From an uncultured Altererythrobacter sp. (GTDB lineage Bacteria; Pseudomonadota; Alphaproteobacteria; Sphingomonadales; Sphingomonadaceae), in the NCBI GenBank assembly GCA_946886565.1, contig CAMPIX010000020.1, positions 1-40,288 on the forward strand: a stretch of 40,288 nucleotides of DNA, written 5' to 3'. Positions within the stretch are counted from its first letter, which is position 1. Each line of letters starts with the position of its first letter. This document shows positions 19,397-28,906 of the stretch, one piece after another. The notes below the pieces were generated by a model, which was given only the letters and a program-made list of their open reading frames with translations, searched no databases and had not been told where the DNA came from. Position numbers and translations under genes: made by a program.

Positions 19397-20044
19397 CTAT
19401 TGTTCGACGACGCGCCGCGCTTCGACGATCTCGACCGGATCGGCGAGCATCTGGCCCTTCATCCAGCCTTCGCCCTTGTCCGGATCGGTCGGCGCGGCGT
19501 GGATCGCCTCGACCACGTCCATCCCCTCGACCACGTGGCCGAAGGCGGCGTAGCCGGCGCGCAGCTCGGGATCGGCCGAGGCGGGATCGGCGTCCATGCC
19601 CGGCTGTTCCTGGAGCATGATCGAGAAGTCGCCGGTCGCGGTGCCGGGCGCGTTGCGGGCCATCGACAGCGCGCCGCGCACGTGGGTGACGCCGGTCTGG
19701 CTGGTCGGCTCGTGCGCGATCGGAGGCAGCACGCGCTCGGGATCGTGCTGGGTGCCCGCCTGGATCAGCCCGTTGGGCTGCTCGCCCCACTCGAGCGGCA
19801 TCGCGCGGTAGAACACGATCCCGTCGAAGCGCCCCTCGTCGACATAGCGCAGGAAGTTCGCCGCGGTGATCGGTGCGCGCTCGGTCTCGATCGCGGCGGT
19901 GATATCGCCCATCGTGGTCTCGAGCACCACGAGCACCGTTTCGGGTTCATCCACAGCGGCGGGCGGCGGTGCAGGCGCGTCCTGCGCGGAAGCCGCGGTG
20001 GCGAGTGCGAAGGGCACGGCGAAGTTGGCGAATCGTTTGAACAT
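19397..20044 (-). CDS. Periplasmic cyclophilin-type peptidyl-prolyl isomerase
   Basis: The 215-residue protein has a cleavable signal peptide (MFKRFANFAVPFALATAASA) and a cyclophilin domain. Visible are VVLETTMGDITAAIETERAP, ANFLRYVDEGRFDGIVFYRA, GALSMARNAPGTATGDFSI, and FGHVVEGMDVVEAI. The loop usually reading GGDPTGTG is changed to NGLIQAGTQHDPERVLPPI, so it belongs to a divergent cyclophilin branch and its isomerase activity is likely but not certain. It should help fold proteins in the periplasm. The stop codon lies 3 bases from that of the convergent diguanylate cyclase. It follows the lldD-like gene on the same strand after 20 bases, so the two may share a transcript. Confidence 0.9.
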   Translation of the reverse strand: MFKRFANFAVPFALATAASAQDAPAPPPAAVDEPETVLVVLETTMGDITAAIETERAPITAANFLRYVDEGRFDGIVFYRAMPLEWGEQPNGLIQAGTQHDPERVLPPIAHEPTSQTGVTHVRGALSMARNAPGTATGDFSIMLQEQPGMDADPASADPELRAGYAAFGHVVEGMDVVEAIHAAPTDPDKGEGWMKGQMLADPVEIVEARRVVEQ

Positions 20045-20064
20045 GACGCGACTATGCCGGAGTT

Positions 20065-21213
20065 TCACCGCCGCCGCAGCATGTCGCGGTTCAGCTGTTC
20101 GGCGCGGGTGACGCCCATCAGGCGCATGCCGCGCTCGATCTCGTCGCTGAGCAGCGCGAGGGCGTGCTCGACGCCGGGCTGGCCGGCGGCGGCGAGGGCG
20201 TAGAGGTAAAGCCTCCCGCCCGAAGCCGCGGTCGCCCCTTGCGCCAGCGCCTTGAGCACGTGGGTGCCGCGACGTACGCCGCCGTCGCAGATCACCTCGA
20301 TCTCGCCGCCGACCGCATCGACGATTTCGGCCAGCTGGTCGAACGGTGCGCGGCTGCCGTCGAGCTGGCGGCCGCCGTGGTTGGAAACCATGATCGCATC
20401 GGCCCCGATCTCGACCGCGCGGCGCGCGTCGGCCACGCTCATCACGCCCTTGAGGCAGAAGGTGCCGCCCCAGTCCTGCCGGATGCGTGCGGCGGTGTCC
20501 CAATCCATCGCGGTATCGAGCATCGTGTTGAAGTACTCGGCGATGCTCACCGCCTTGCCGGTGCCTTCGCTGACGTGGGTGTCGAGGTTGGGCAGGCGGA
20601 ATTTTTCGCGCAGCATGTAGTCGAGCGCCCAGCGCGGGCGCGTGGCGTAGGACCAGACGGCGCTGGGCGTGAACCGCGGTGGAGTGGTGAAGCCGCTGCG
20701 CTGGCAGCGCTCGCGCTTGCCCGAAACGATCGTGTCGACCGTCAGCGCCAGCGCGCCGAATCCCGCGCTCTGGCAGCGCTCGATCATCGCCGCGTTGAGC
20801 CCCTTGTCTTTGTGCACGTAGAGCTGGAACAGCTTGGGGGTGGAGACGAGCGCGGCGATCTCCTCGATGCTCACCGTGGCGAGGCTCGAGATACCGAACC
20901 ACAGTCCGAACTTCTCCGCAGCGCGCGCCACCGCGCGCTCGCCCTGCCAGTGGAACACGCGCTGGAGCGCGGTCGGGCTGAGCATGAGTGGCAAAGCGCT
21001 GCGCCGGCCCATGATCGTGCAGCCCGTGTCGATCTCGGCCACGCCCGCGAGCACGTTGGGCACGAGGTCGATGTCGCCGAACGCGGCGGTATTGCGCGCC
21101 TTGGTCAACTCGTCGTCGGCCGCACCGTCGATATAGTCGAACACCGGCCACGGCAGCCGGCGGCGGGCCAACTGCCGCAGGTCTTCGACATTGTAACAAC
21201 CGGACAAACGCAT
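20065..21213 (-). CDS. lldD: FMN-dependent alpha-hydroxy-acid dehydrogenase (LldD-like)
   Basis: Flavoenzyme oxidising a 2-hydroxy acid, most often L-lactate, to the keto acid and passing electrons to quinone. The 382 residues show the TIM-barrel family motifs: PVFDYIDGAADDE near the start, LPLMLSPTALQRVFHWQGE, LFQLYVHKDKGL, VDTIVSGKRERC, the FMN/substrate signature SNHGGRQLDG with the active-site His and Arg, and VICDGGVRRGTHVLKALA. Membrane association is usual for LldD, but no membrane helix is evident. The exact substrate (lactate, glycolate or mandelate) is inferred only from overall similarity. An inverted repeat TGAAC...GTTCA lies 27 bases upstream of the start. Confidence 0.85.
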   Translation of the reverse strand: MRLSGCYNVEDLRQLARRRLPWPVFDYIDGAADDELTKARNTAAFGDIDLVPNVLAGVAEIDTGCTIMGRRSALPLMLSPTALQRVFHWQGERAVARAAEKFGLWFGISSLATVSIEEIAALVSTPKLFQLYVHKDKGLNAAMIERCQSAGFGALALTVDTIVSGKRERCQRSGFTTPPRFTPSAVWSYATRPRWALDYMLREKFRLPNLDTHVSEGTGKAVSIAEYFNTMLDTAMDWDTAARIRQDWGGTFCLKGVMSVADARRAVEIGADAIMVSNHGGRQLDGSRAPFDQLAEIVDAVGGEIEVICDGGVRRGTHVLKALAQGATAASGGRLYLYALAAAGQPGVEHALALLSDEIERGMRLMGVTRAEQLNRDMLRRR

Positions 21214-21240
21214 GACGGCGCTCTACCAGCGACATGGGGA

Positions 21241-21254
21241 TGAACCAATGTTCA
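21241..21254. promoter_or_regulatory. Palindrome upstream of the lldD-like gene
   Basis: TGAAC CAAT GTTCA is a perfect 5+5 inverted repeat with a 4-base spacer in the gap between the divergent lldD-like and blaI genes, 27 bases from the lldD start. Position suits an operator for the hydroxy-acid dehydrogenase gene. LldR-type GntR regulators bind short palindromes of this size, but no such regulator is seen nearby. Confidence 0.35.
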
Positions 21255-21269
21255 TATAGGCTTCATGTT

Positions 21270-21300
21270 TACAGGCGTAGTCGTTGTGGCTACAGGTGTA
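21270..21300 (+). promoter_or_regulatory. Two BlaI-type operator half-pairs before blaI
   Basis: TACAGGCGTA (21270-21279) and TACAGGTGTA (21291-21300) are spaced 21 bases start to start, two helical turns. The second is a perfect TACA...TGTA inverted repeat and the first has one changed base. TACA/TGTA is the core recognised by BlaI/MecI repressors, so these fit autoregulation of the blaI-M56 pair. They end 16 bases before the blaI start. Confidence 0.6.
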
Positions 21301-21316
21301 GGCGAGGGAGGGTTTG

Positions 21317-21706
21317 GTGGTGAGACCCGAAGACGAGAAGCCCGAACGCATCAGCGAAGCCGAACACGCCGTGATGGAGGTGCTGTGGGGCAAGAGCCCC
21401 CTCACTGCCGCTCAGGTGTGCAAGGCCGTGTGCGAGGAGCGCGACTGGAGCCTGCCTACGGTCAAGACGCTGCTCGCGCGGCTCGTGTCGAAGCAGGCGG
21501 TCGCAACCAAGCCCGACGGGCGCCGTTTCCTCTACAGCCCGCTGCTCGCCCGCGACGACTACCTCGGCGGTGAATCGCGCCGGCTGGTCGATCGCCTGTT
21601 CGGCGGCCGCGCCGCGCCGCTCTTCGCGCATCTCGCGCAGGAAGAGGCGCTGACCGAGGACGACCTCGCCGAGATCGAGGCGCTGCTGAAGGAGCTGCGG
21701 CAATGA
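21317..21706 (+). CDS. blaI: BlaI/MecI/CopY-family transcriptional repressor
   Basis: Winged-helix repressor usually inactivated when the partner M56 peptidase senses a signal. The 129 residues include ISEAEHAVMEVLWGKSPLTA for the first helices, DWSLPTVKTLLARLVSKQAV for the recognition helix and wing, RRFLYSPLLARDDY, and a dimerising C-terminus. The start is ambiguous between TTG 21314, GTG 21317 and GTG 21320. GGAGGG at 21306-21311 favours one of the GTGs, and I take 21317. The stop overlaps the M56 gene as ATGA. Two TACA/TGTA sites stand just upstream. No beta-lactamase or penicillin-binding protein gene is nearby, so the target beyond itself is unknown. Confidence 0.9.
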   Translation: MVRPEDEKPERISEAEHAVMEVLWGKSPLTAAQVCKAVCEERDWSLPTVKTLLARLVSKQAVATKPDGRRFLYSPLLARDDYLGGESRRLVDRLFGGRAAPLFAHLAQEEALTEDDLAEIEALLKELRQ

Positions 21707-23280
21707 CCTGGCTCCTCGAAACGCTCGCCTGGACCGCGGCGCTGATCGCGCTGGTCCTGCTGCTGCGCCGCCCGGTGGCGCGCCACTTCGGGCCCAGGGC
21801 GGCCTATGCGCTGTGGCTGCTGCCGTTCCTGCGCCTGCTGCTGCCCCCGGTGACCTTGCCGGCCTGGCTTGCGCCCGCGCCGGCCGAAGCGCCGGTGGTG
21901 CAAGGCGGCGAAGTCGCGCCCGAAGTCGCCTACCTCATCATCGATCGAGCAGCCGCGTTGGACGGAGCCGGCTCGGTGGAGGCAGCGTCGCCGACCTTCC
22001 CCTGGGCGGCGGCGCTGCTTGCGCTGTGGCTCGCGGGTGCGGCGATCTTCCTGTGGGTTCGCTTTGCCACCTATCACCGCACTCGCCGTATGCTGCTCGA
22101 GGGCGCGGCGCCGGTGGGCCAGGCGGGCAAGGTGCGGCTGGTCGAGACCGCCGAAACCACCGCCCCGATCGCCTTCGGCGTGCTCGACAAGGTCGTCGCG
22201 CTGCCGCCGGGCTTCATGGCGCAGCGCGACCGGGGCACGCGCAACCTCGCGCTGGCGCACGAGCTGGCGCATCATCGCGGGCACGACCTGCTGGCGAACT
22301 TCGCCGCGCAAATCCTGTTCGCGCTGCACTGGTTCAACCCGCTGGCCTACGCCGGATGGCAGGCGATGCGTCGCGATCAGGAGGCGGCCTGCGACGCGCG
22401 GGTGGTCGAGTGCAGCGACCGCGAGACGCGCGCCGCCTACGGCCGCGTGATCGCGAGCTTCGCCGCGGGACCGAACCTCGCACTTGCGGCGCCGATGGCC
22501 TGCCCGGTGCTGGGCGACAAATCGATAATCCACCGCTTGAGGAGCCTGACGATGAACGACATTACCCCGCGCCGCCGGCTGGCCGGACGCGCGATCCTCG
22601 CCGCCGGACTGCTCGCGCTGCCGCTGACCGCCTCGGTGTCCTACGCCGAGAGCGTCGTCGCGCCCGAAGCGCCGCTGCCGCCCGAGGCGCCCATCGCGCC
22701 CGCACCGTCGGCCCCGCTGGCAGCTCCGCCTGTTCCCCACGCTCCGCCGGCTCCTCCTGCGCCGCCTGCGCCGGTTGCGATGCACGCAGCGGGCGACGTC
22801 CATATCGAGCGGATCGAGCGGGTCGAGGACGGCGAGAAGCGCCATGTGGTCGTCCGCCGCCATGTCGACGAGGACGGCGAGCACAAGGTGGTCCGGCACA
22901 ACGGCAGGGTAGTGAACGACCTGTCCGAGCTCTCACCCAGGGAGCGCGCGCATTACGAGCGGGCGATGGCGCAGCTCGAGGTCCGGATGAAGGAACTCGA
23001 GCATCTCGACGAGCGGATCGAGCGCGAGGTGCGGATGGCCACTGCCAATATCCCGCACGTCGTCGAAGGATGCCGCGGAGACGAGATCGTCGACGAGCGG
23101 TCGGAAAACGGCCGCGAGGTGATCCGCATCTGCACCGCCAGGATCAATGCCGAAGCGCTTGCGGGTCTGCGCGAAGCGCGGGACGAACTGGCCCACGACG
23201 AGGATCTTTCGGCCGAGATTCGGGCGCAAGTCCTGCGCTCGCTCGACGAATCGATCGCGCGGATGGCCGCGCGGCACTGA
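21703..23280 (+). CDS. M56-family membrane metallopeptidase (BlaR1/MecR1-like) without penicillin-sensor domain
   Basis: Partner of BlaI: an inner-membrane zinc peptidase that should cleave the repressor on signal. The 525 residues have N-terminal helices (about 5-20, 35-55, 100-120), then the zinc motif HELAHHRGHD (His186, Glu187, His190) and ALHWFNPLAYAGWQAMRRDQE, both classical for M56. A fourth hydrophobic segment lies near residue 295. The C-terminal half is not a penicillin-binding sensor. It is Pro/Ala-rich (about 320-360), then charged and helical with Glu/Arg repeats (about 370-520), and probably periplasmic. The signal is therefore something other than a beta-lactam, or a partner protein. 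Overlaps blaI by 4 bases. Confidence 0.88.
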   Translation: MTWLLETLAWTAALIALVLLLRRPVARHFGPRAAYALWLLPFLRLLLPPVTLPAWLAPAPAEAPVVQGGEVAPEVAYLIIDRAAALDGAGSVEAASPTFPWAAALLALWLAGAAIFLWVRFATYHRTRRMLLEGAAPVGQAGKVRLVETAETTAPIAFGVLDKVVALPPGFMAQRDRGTRNLALAHELAHHRGHDLLANFAAQILFALHWFNPLAYAGWQAMRRDQEAACDARVVECSDRETRAAYGRVIASFAAGPNLALAAPMACPVLGDKSIIHRLRSLTMNDITPRRRLAGRAILAAGLLALPLTASVSYAESVVAPEAPLPPEAPIAPAPSAPLAAPPVPHAPPAPPAPPAPVAMHAAGDVHIERIERVEDGEKRHVVVRRHVDEDGEHKVVRHNGRVVNDLSELSPRERAHYERAMAQLEVRMKELEHLDERIEREVRMATANIPHVVEGCRGDEIVDERSENGREVIRICTARINAEALAGLREARDELAHDEDLSAEIRAQVLRSLDESIARMAARH

Positions 23281-23297
23281 AAGGCCGCTACACCGGG

Positions 23298-23990
23298 CTA
23301 GCGTGCGTCCTCGACGTTCTGCACGACTTCCTTCGAAACGAAGAGAATCTGCCGGTTGGCTTGATTCCGGACGGCTTCGGCCGGGCGTGCGGGCGCGGGT
23401 GGCGGACGGCGAAGCGCCGGTGACGGGCGATCCTCGCTCCATTCCACCGGCGTTTCGGACGCTGTGTCGACCTTGGCGAAGGCGGGCCGCGCCGGATAGG
23501 AACAGCCCATCTGTTTGCCGAGCCCCTTCAGATAGCCGCGGCGGATCAGCCCCGCGACGATGGCCGCTTCGAATTCGCGCTGGTGCTCGGCCGCGCCCGT
23601 GACCTCGCGCACGAGGCTGCGAAAGGGAATGAACGAACCGATCCAGCTCTGGGCGAGCTGTCCGACCGAGATTTCGTTCCGATCCTCGTGCGCCACGTCG
23701 AGATCGGGGCCGAGCACCATGTCGAGCCGGGCGATCGCCCCGCCGATCGCGCCGCAGCCGGTAAGGCCGTCGCTGGCGTAGGGCGCGGCCGCTGCGGCGA
23801 GCAGCAGTTCGGGGATGGGGTCCTGCGCAAGATTGAGGTCGGTCAGCGGAGTCTTGGCGACGTCGACCACATCGGGCTCGCGGTCACGCAGGTTTTCCTG
23901 CGCCTCCGCCGCAAGGGGCGCCGCCGCCAGGATCGAAGCGAGCGCGAGGGCGCTAGCCCATTTGGAAATAGCTGTCGCAGACCCTCTCAT
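23298..23990 (-). CDS. Exported hypothetical protein
   Basis: I cannot assign a family. The 230-residue product has a signal peptide (hydrophobic residues 10-30, cleavage likely after AEA). A small glycine-bearing hydrophobic stretch follows (SDGLTGCGAIGGAIARLDMV), then ISVGQLAQSWIGSFIPFRSLVREVTGA and a proline-rich C-terminus (PALRRPPPAPARPAEA). Two Cys residues (in TGCGA and MGCSY) could form a disulfide. Its start lies inside the end of the zinc-metallopeptidase gene (38-base overlap), so the two are co-transcribed and may work together in the envelope. The codon use matches the neighbours, so it is probably native. Confidence 0.7.
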   Translation of the reverse strand: MRGSATAISKWASALALASILAAAPLAAEAQENLRDREPDVVDVAKTPLTDLNLAQDPIPELLLAAAAAPYASDGLTGCGAIGGAIARLDMVLGPDLDVAHEDRNEISVGQLAQSWIGSFIPFRSLVREVTGAAEHQREFEAAIVAGLIRRGYLKGLGKQMGCSYPARPAFAKVDTASETPVEWSEDRPSPALRRPPPAPARPAEAVRNQANRQILFVSKEVVQNVEDAR

Positions 23991-24816
23991 CGCCGCTCTC
24001 CATTCCGGCGCGCAGCGCCTCGACGCGTTGCGCGCTCGACCCGTGGGTGAAGCTCTCGGGGCTCACGACCTGTCCTGCCTGCCGCTGGAGCGTGTCGTCC
24101 CCGATCGCGCTCGCCGCGCGTAGTCCTTCTTCCATGTCCCCGGGTTCGATCACGGTGCGGTTCTTGCCCGCCCAGACCCCGGCGTAGCAGTCCGCCTGAA
24201 GCTCCATCCGCACCTGCAATTCGTTTGCGCGAGCGGGATTTTGCGCCTGCGCACTGCGCACTTGCGCAGCCAGCCCGGTAAGGTTCTGGATGTGATGTCC
24301 GTATTCGTGCGCAATCACATAATAGCGCGCGAAATCGCCGCCGGCGCCCAGTTGCCGCGCCATCGTGTCATAGAAGCTCGTATCGATGTAGATGCCGAGG
24401 TCGGCCGGGCAGTAGAAGGGGCCCATTGCGCTCGATGCGGAGCCGCAGCCGGATGGGGTGCCCTCGGTGTAGAATGCCAGTTCCGGATCGCGGAACTCTA
24501 TTCCTGCGCGCTGAAATTCGGGCTGCCAGGTCTGGTTGAGCGATTCGAGCGCGTTACATGCCTCGAGCGAATAGGCGTTCTGTTCGCAGAGTTCGGTTTC
24601 GGTCAGATTGCCCTGCTGCTGCTGGTTCGGCGCGCTTTGCTGCACGCTGTCGATCGTGCCGAGCATCTGGCCCGGATCGATCCCGAACACGAGCGCGGCG
24701 ACGATCACGATCACCAGCGAGCCACAGCCGATCTTGCCCCCGCCGCCGCCGGGAAACCTGCCGCCGCCACCTTGGCGAACGCGGATATTGCGCGGATCGA
24801 ACCGATTGAGCCTCAT
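23953..24816 (-). CDS. ypfJ: YpfJ-like neutral zinc metallopeptidase
   Basis: The 287-residue protein has a glycine-rich cytoplasmic start (QGGGGRFPGGGGGK), one membrane helix (GSLVIVIVAALVFG), then a periplasmic domain of the YpfJ type (PF04228). It carries YYVIAHEYGHHIQNLTG (His170, Glu171, His174) and the third-ligand region RMELQADCYAGVWAG, followed by GSSAQRVEALRAGMESGD. The biological substrate is unknown in most bacteria. I take ATG 24816 over the preceding TTG because it follows the family N-terminus (MRLNRFDPRN). The gene heads a two-gene unit with the exported protein at 23298-23990 and is divergent from bdhA. Confidence 0.92.
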   Translation of the reverse strand: MRLNRFDPRNIRVRQGGGGRFPGGGGGKIGCGSLVIVIVAALVFGIDPGQMLGTIDSVQQSAPNQQQQGNLTETELCEQNAYSLEACNALESLNQTWQPEFQRAGIEFRDPELAFYTEGTPSGCGSASSAMGPFYCPADLGIYIDTSFYDTMARQLGAGGDFARYYVIAHEYGHHIQNLTGLAAQVRSAQAQNPARANELQVRMELQADCYAGVWAGKNRTVIEPGDMEEGLRAASAIGDDTLQRQAGQVVSPESFTHGSSAQRVEALRAGMESGDERVCDSYFQMG

Positions 24817-24929
24817 CAATTTTTCTCCCCGAAGCCGCGCATCTGCCGAAAGCCTCTGGACAGTGGCAGACTTGCTCGCGAAAGCGGAACGCGCAAGGCT
24901 TCGATGCTGAAAATCTGCAGGAGTTACAA

Positions 24930-25685
24930 ATGTTCCTCTCGGGCAAGCGCGCTCTCGTCACCGGATCGACCTCGGGCATCGGGCTCGCGGTCGCGCGCGC
25001 GCTCGCGGCCGAGGGGGCGGAGGTCGTGCTCAACGGCTTCGGCGACGAGCGCGAGATCGCGAAGCTGTGCGACGAGCTCGGCGCGCGCCATGTGGGCGCG
25101 GATCTGACGACCGCCGCAGGATGCGACGCGCTGATGGATGCGGCCGGCCCGGTCGACGTGCTCGTCAACAACGCCGGGATGCAGCACGTCGCGCCGGTCG
25201 AGGAGTTCCCGGTCGAGAAGTGGGATGCGATCCTCGCGCTCAATCTCACCGCCGCGTTCCACACCGTGCGCCGCGCCGTCCCGCACATGAAGGCGCAGGG
25301 GTGGGGCCGCATCATCAACACCGCGAGCGCGCATTCGAAGACCGCCTCGCCGTTCAAGGGCGCCTACAACGCCGCCAAGCACGGGCTCGACGGGTTCACC
25401 AAGACCGTCGCGCTCGAACTGGCGCAGAGCGGGGTGACGGCGAACTGCATCAGCCCGGGATACGTCTGGACGCCGCTGGTCGAGAACCAGATCCCCGACA
25501 CGATGAAAGCGCGCGGCCTGAGCCGCGAGCAGGTGATCAACGACGTGCTGCTCGCCAAGCAGCCGACCAAGCGCTTCGTCCAGCCGGAGGAGGTCGGCGC
25601 GCTCGCGCTGTTCCTGTGCCGCGAGGAAGCAGGGAACGTCACCGGCGCGAACTGGAGCATCGACGGCGGCTGGACCGCCGAGTAG
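24930..25685 (+). CDS. bdhA: 3-Hydroxybutyrate dehydrogenase
   Basis: NAD+-dependent oxidation of 3-hydroxybutyrate to acetoacetate, used in breakdown of polyhydroxybutyrate or ketone bodies. The 251-residue SDR has VTGSTSGIGLAVA (residues 10-22), VLVNNAGMQHVAP, and active-site Ser in NTASAHSKTASPFKGAYNAA with Tyr-x-x-x-Lys. The family-specific C-terminus carries QVINDVLLAKQPTKRFV and GANWSIDGGWTA, which separates it from generic SDRs. AGGAG 6 bases before ATG supports the start. The next gene (M28 peptidase) follows after 8 bases with its own AGGAGGA, so they probably share a transcript. No PHB synthase or depolymerase gene is seen in the window. Confidence 0.93.
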   Translation: MFLSGKRALVTGSTSGIGLAVARALAAEGAEVVLNGFGDEREIAKLCDELGARHVGADLTTAAGCDALMDAAGPVDVLVNNAGMQHVAPVEEFPVEKWDAILALNLTAAFHTVRRAVPHMKAQGWGRIINTASAHSKTASPFKGAYNAAKHGLDGFTKTVALELAQSGVTANCISPGYVWTPLVENQIPDTMKARGLSREQVINDVLLAKQPTKRFVQPEEVGALALFLCREEAGNVTGANWSIDGGWTAE

Positions 25686-25693
25686 GAGGAACG

Positions 25694-27190
25694 ATGGGGG
25701 CGGGGGCGCCGATACACCGCTGGCCGGGCACGCTGATGATCCTGCTCGCGCTCGCAATCGCGAGCTGCGCCCCCGCGCGCGTGACGTCGGTGCCGGGCGA
25801 CCGGCTCGAGACGATCGAGGCCGAACTTGCCGCCGATATCGCGGTGCTCGCCAGCGATGCGTTCGAGGGCCGCCGGCCCGGCACGGAGGGCGAGGCGAAG
25901 ACGCTGCGTTATCTCGCACAGGAATGGCAGGAAGCGGGGCTCGAATCTGGAACCAACGATCCGGCCAATCCGTGGTTCGCCCCCGTCGCGCTGCAACTCC
26001 ACAGGCCCGATCGCAGCGTGGCGGAGTTCTATCGCGACGGGCGCCGGGTCGCGCTGCCCGAAGACTCGGTGCATCTCTATACTTCGGGCCGCCGCACGCT
26101 GCTCGAGCGCAGCCCGGCGGTTTTCGTGGGACGCAAGGGCGAAGAGCTGGACCGCTCGGAGCTGGCGGGACGGATCGCGGTGATGCTGTGGGATCACCCG
26201 GCGCACCTCGACCAGCGCGATGCGCTGATCGCTCAGGGCGCCGCGGCCGTGCTCGCGCTGGTGCCCGATGAAGCCGAACTGGCCGAGCTCGTCGAGCGGC
26301 GCGCCGAAGGCTCGTATCGTCTCGCGGGGGCCGAGGACGGGGCGGCGCTCGACGGCATACTCTCAGGCGACGGCGCGCTGGCCTTGCTCGGTGAAGAGCG
26401 GTTGGCCGAGCTGCGCGCCGCGGCCGAGACCGCGGGCTTCCGCCCGATCCCGCTCGAGTTCGAGGCCGAGCTAGAGGCGACCTCGCTCCCCGGCGAAGTG
26501 CGCACGCACAATCTTATCGCGCGCCTGCCCGGCAGCCGGCCCGAGGCGGGCGCGGTGCTGCTGCTCGCGCATTGGGACCACTTCGGCCGCTGCGCCGAGG
26601 GCGAGGGGGCGGACGCGATCTGCAACGGGGCGGTCGACAACGCCAGCGGGCTCGCGGTGCTCAACGCGGTGGCGCGGCGGCTGGCGCAGGGGCCGCAGCT
26701 CGACCGCGACGTCTATTTCCTCGCCACCACTGCGGAGGAGTGGGGCTTGCTCGGCGCGCGCGCCTTCGCCAAGGATCCGCCGCTGCCGCTCGACACCATC
26801 GTCGCCGCGTTCAATATCGACACGATCGCGATCGCCCCGCGCGGAGGGCCGGTGGCGGTGGTAGGCAACGGCATGACCGCGCTCGACGCCGAGATCGAGC
26901 GAGTGATCGCCGCAGCCGGGCGCGAACTCGGCGATCCCGAATATGCCAACCGGTACGTGCGCCGGCAGGACGGCTGGGCGCTGCTTCAGCACGACGTGCC
27001 CGCGCTCATGGTGTCGAGCGCCTTCGCCGATCCCGCGGCGCTCGAGGCGTTCATGGACGAACGCTATCACCGCACCGGAGACGTCGCCGAAGGGATCGAA
27101 CTCGGCGGCGCGGCGCAGGACGTGCTGCTGCACCTCGCGCTGGTGCGCCATTTCGCCGACGTTTCGAGCTATCCGGCGCCCGCGCGATAA
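25694..27190 (+). CDS. M28-family metallopeptidase, exported lipoprotein
   Basis: The 498-residue product has a hydrophobic signal segment (TLMILLALAIASC) with lipobox-like IASC. A PA-type insert region follows (about 100-220), then an M28 zinc-aminopeptidase core: LLLAHWDHFG (first zinc ligand His), CNGAVDNASGLAVLNAVA (bridging Asp), TTAEEWGLLGARAFA (catalytic Glu and ligand Glu), VAAFNIDTIA (ligand Asp), and a late YHRTGDVAEG with the final His. These ligands are all present, so it should be active on peptides in the periplasm. ATG 25694 with AGGAGGA 4 bases before it is a strong start. Longer frames upstream in the same phase overlap bdhA and are not real. Confidence 0.92.
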   Translation: MGAGAPIHRWPGTLMILLALAIASCAPARVTSVPGDRLETIEAELAADIAVLASDAFEGRRPGTEGEAKTLRYLAQEWQEAGLESGTNDPANPWFAPVALQLHRPDRSVAEFYRDGRRVALPEDSVHLYTSGRRTLLERSPAVFVGRKGEELDRSELAGRIAVMLWDHPAHLDQRDALIAQGAAAVLALVPDEAELAELVERRAEGSYRLAGAEDGAALDGILSGDGALALLGEERLAELRAAAETAGFRPIPLEFEAELEATSLPGEVRTHNLIARLPGSRPEAGAVLLLAHWDHFGRCAEGEGADAICNGAVDNASGLAVLNAVARRLAQGPQLDRDVYFLATTAEEWGLLGARAFAKDPPLPLDTIVAAFNIDTIAIAPRGGPVAVVGNGMTALDAEIERVIAAAGRELGDPEYANRYVRRQDGWALLQHDVPALMVSSAFADPAALEAFMDERYHRTGDVAEGIELGGAAQDVLLHLALVRHFADVSSYPAPAR

Positions 27191-27208
27191 ATTCGGGCGC
27201 ACCCCTAG

Positions 27209-28732
<1,524 letters not shown>

Positions 28733-28734
28733 GG

Positions 28735-28890
28735 CAATCCTCCCCGGAACGGGGAGGGGGACCATGCGCAGCATGGTGGAGGGGCACGCGCCGAATGCGC
28801 GCGCCCTTGACGTCGTGAACCGCTGCCCGTGCCCCTCCACCCCCGCCTGCGGCACGTCGCGGGCCCCCTCCCCCCGGAGGGGGGGGTCGG
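28735..28890. repeat. Head-to-head repeat pair between guaB and rsmB
   Basis: This is an inverted pair of the unit also seen at 10506-10660. The left copy begins CAATCCTCCCCGG at 28735 and contains hairpins CCTCCCCG GAA CGGGGAGG and CCATGC GCA GCATGG (28762-28776). The right copy, about 28823-28890, is in reverse orientation and shares GTGCCCCTCCAC (28829-28840) with the left copy's complement at 28776-28787. The pair fills almost the whole guaB-rsmB gap and runs to within about 16 bases of the probable rsmB start. Confidence 0.75.
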
Positions 28891-28906
28891 GTACCCCCCT
28901 GGCCCC

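Noticed and set aside
21703..23280. A true BlaR1/MecR1 beta-lactam sensor
   Set aside because: The C-terminal half lacks the SxxK, SxN and KTG motifs of penicillin-binding domains, and there is no beta-lactamase gene nearby.
28829..28906. GTG 28829 as the rsmB start
   Set aside because: The extra 26 residues are translated repeat sequence and do not match the RsmB N-terminus, though actual use cannot be excluded.
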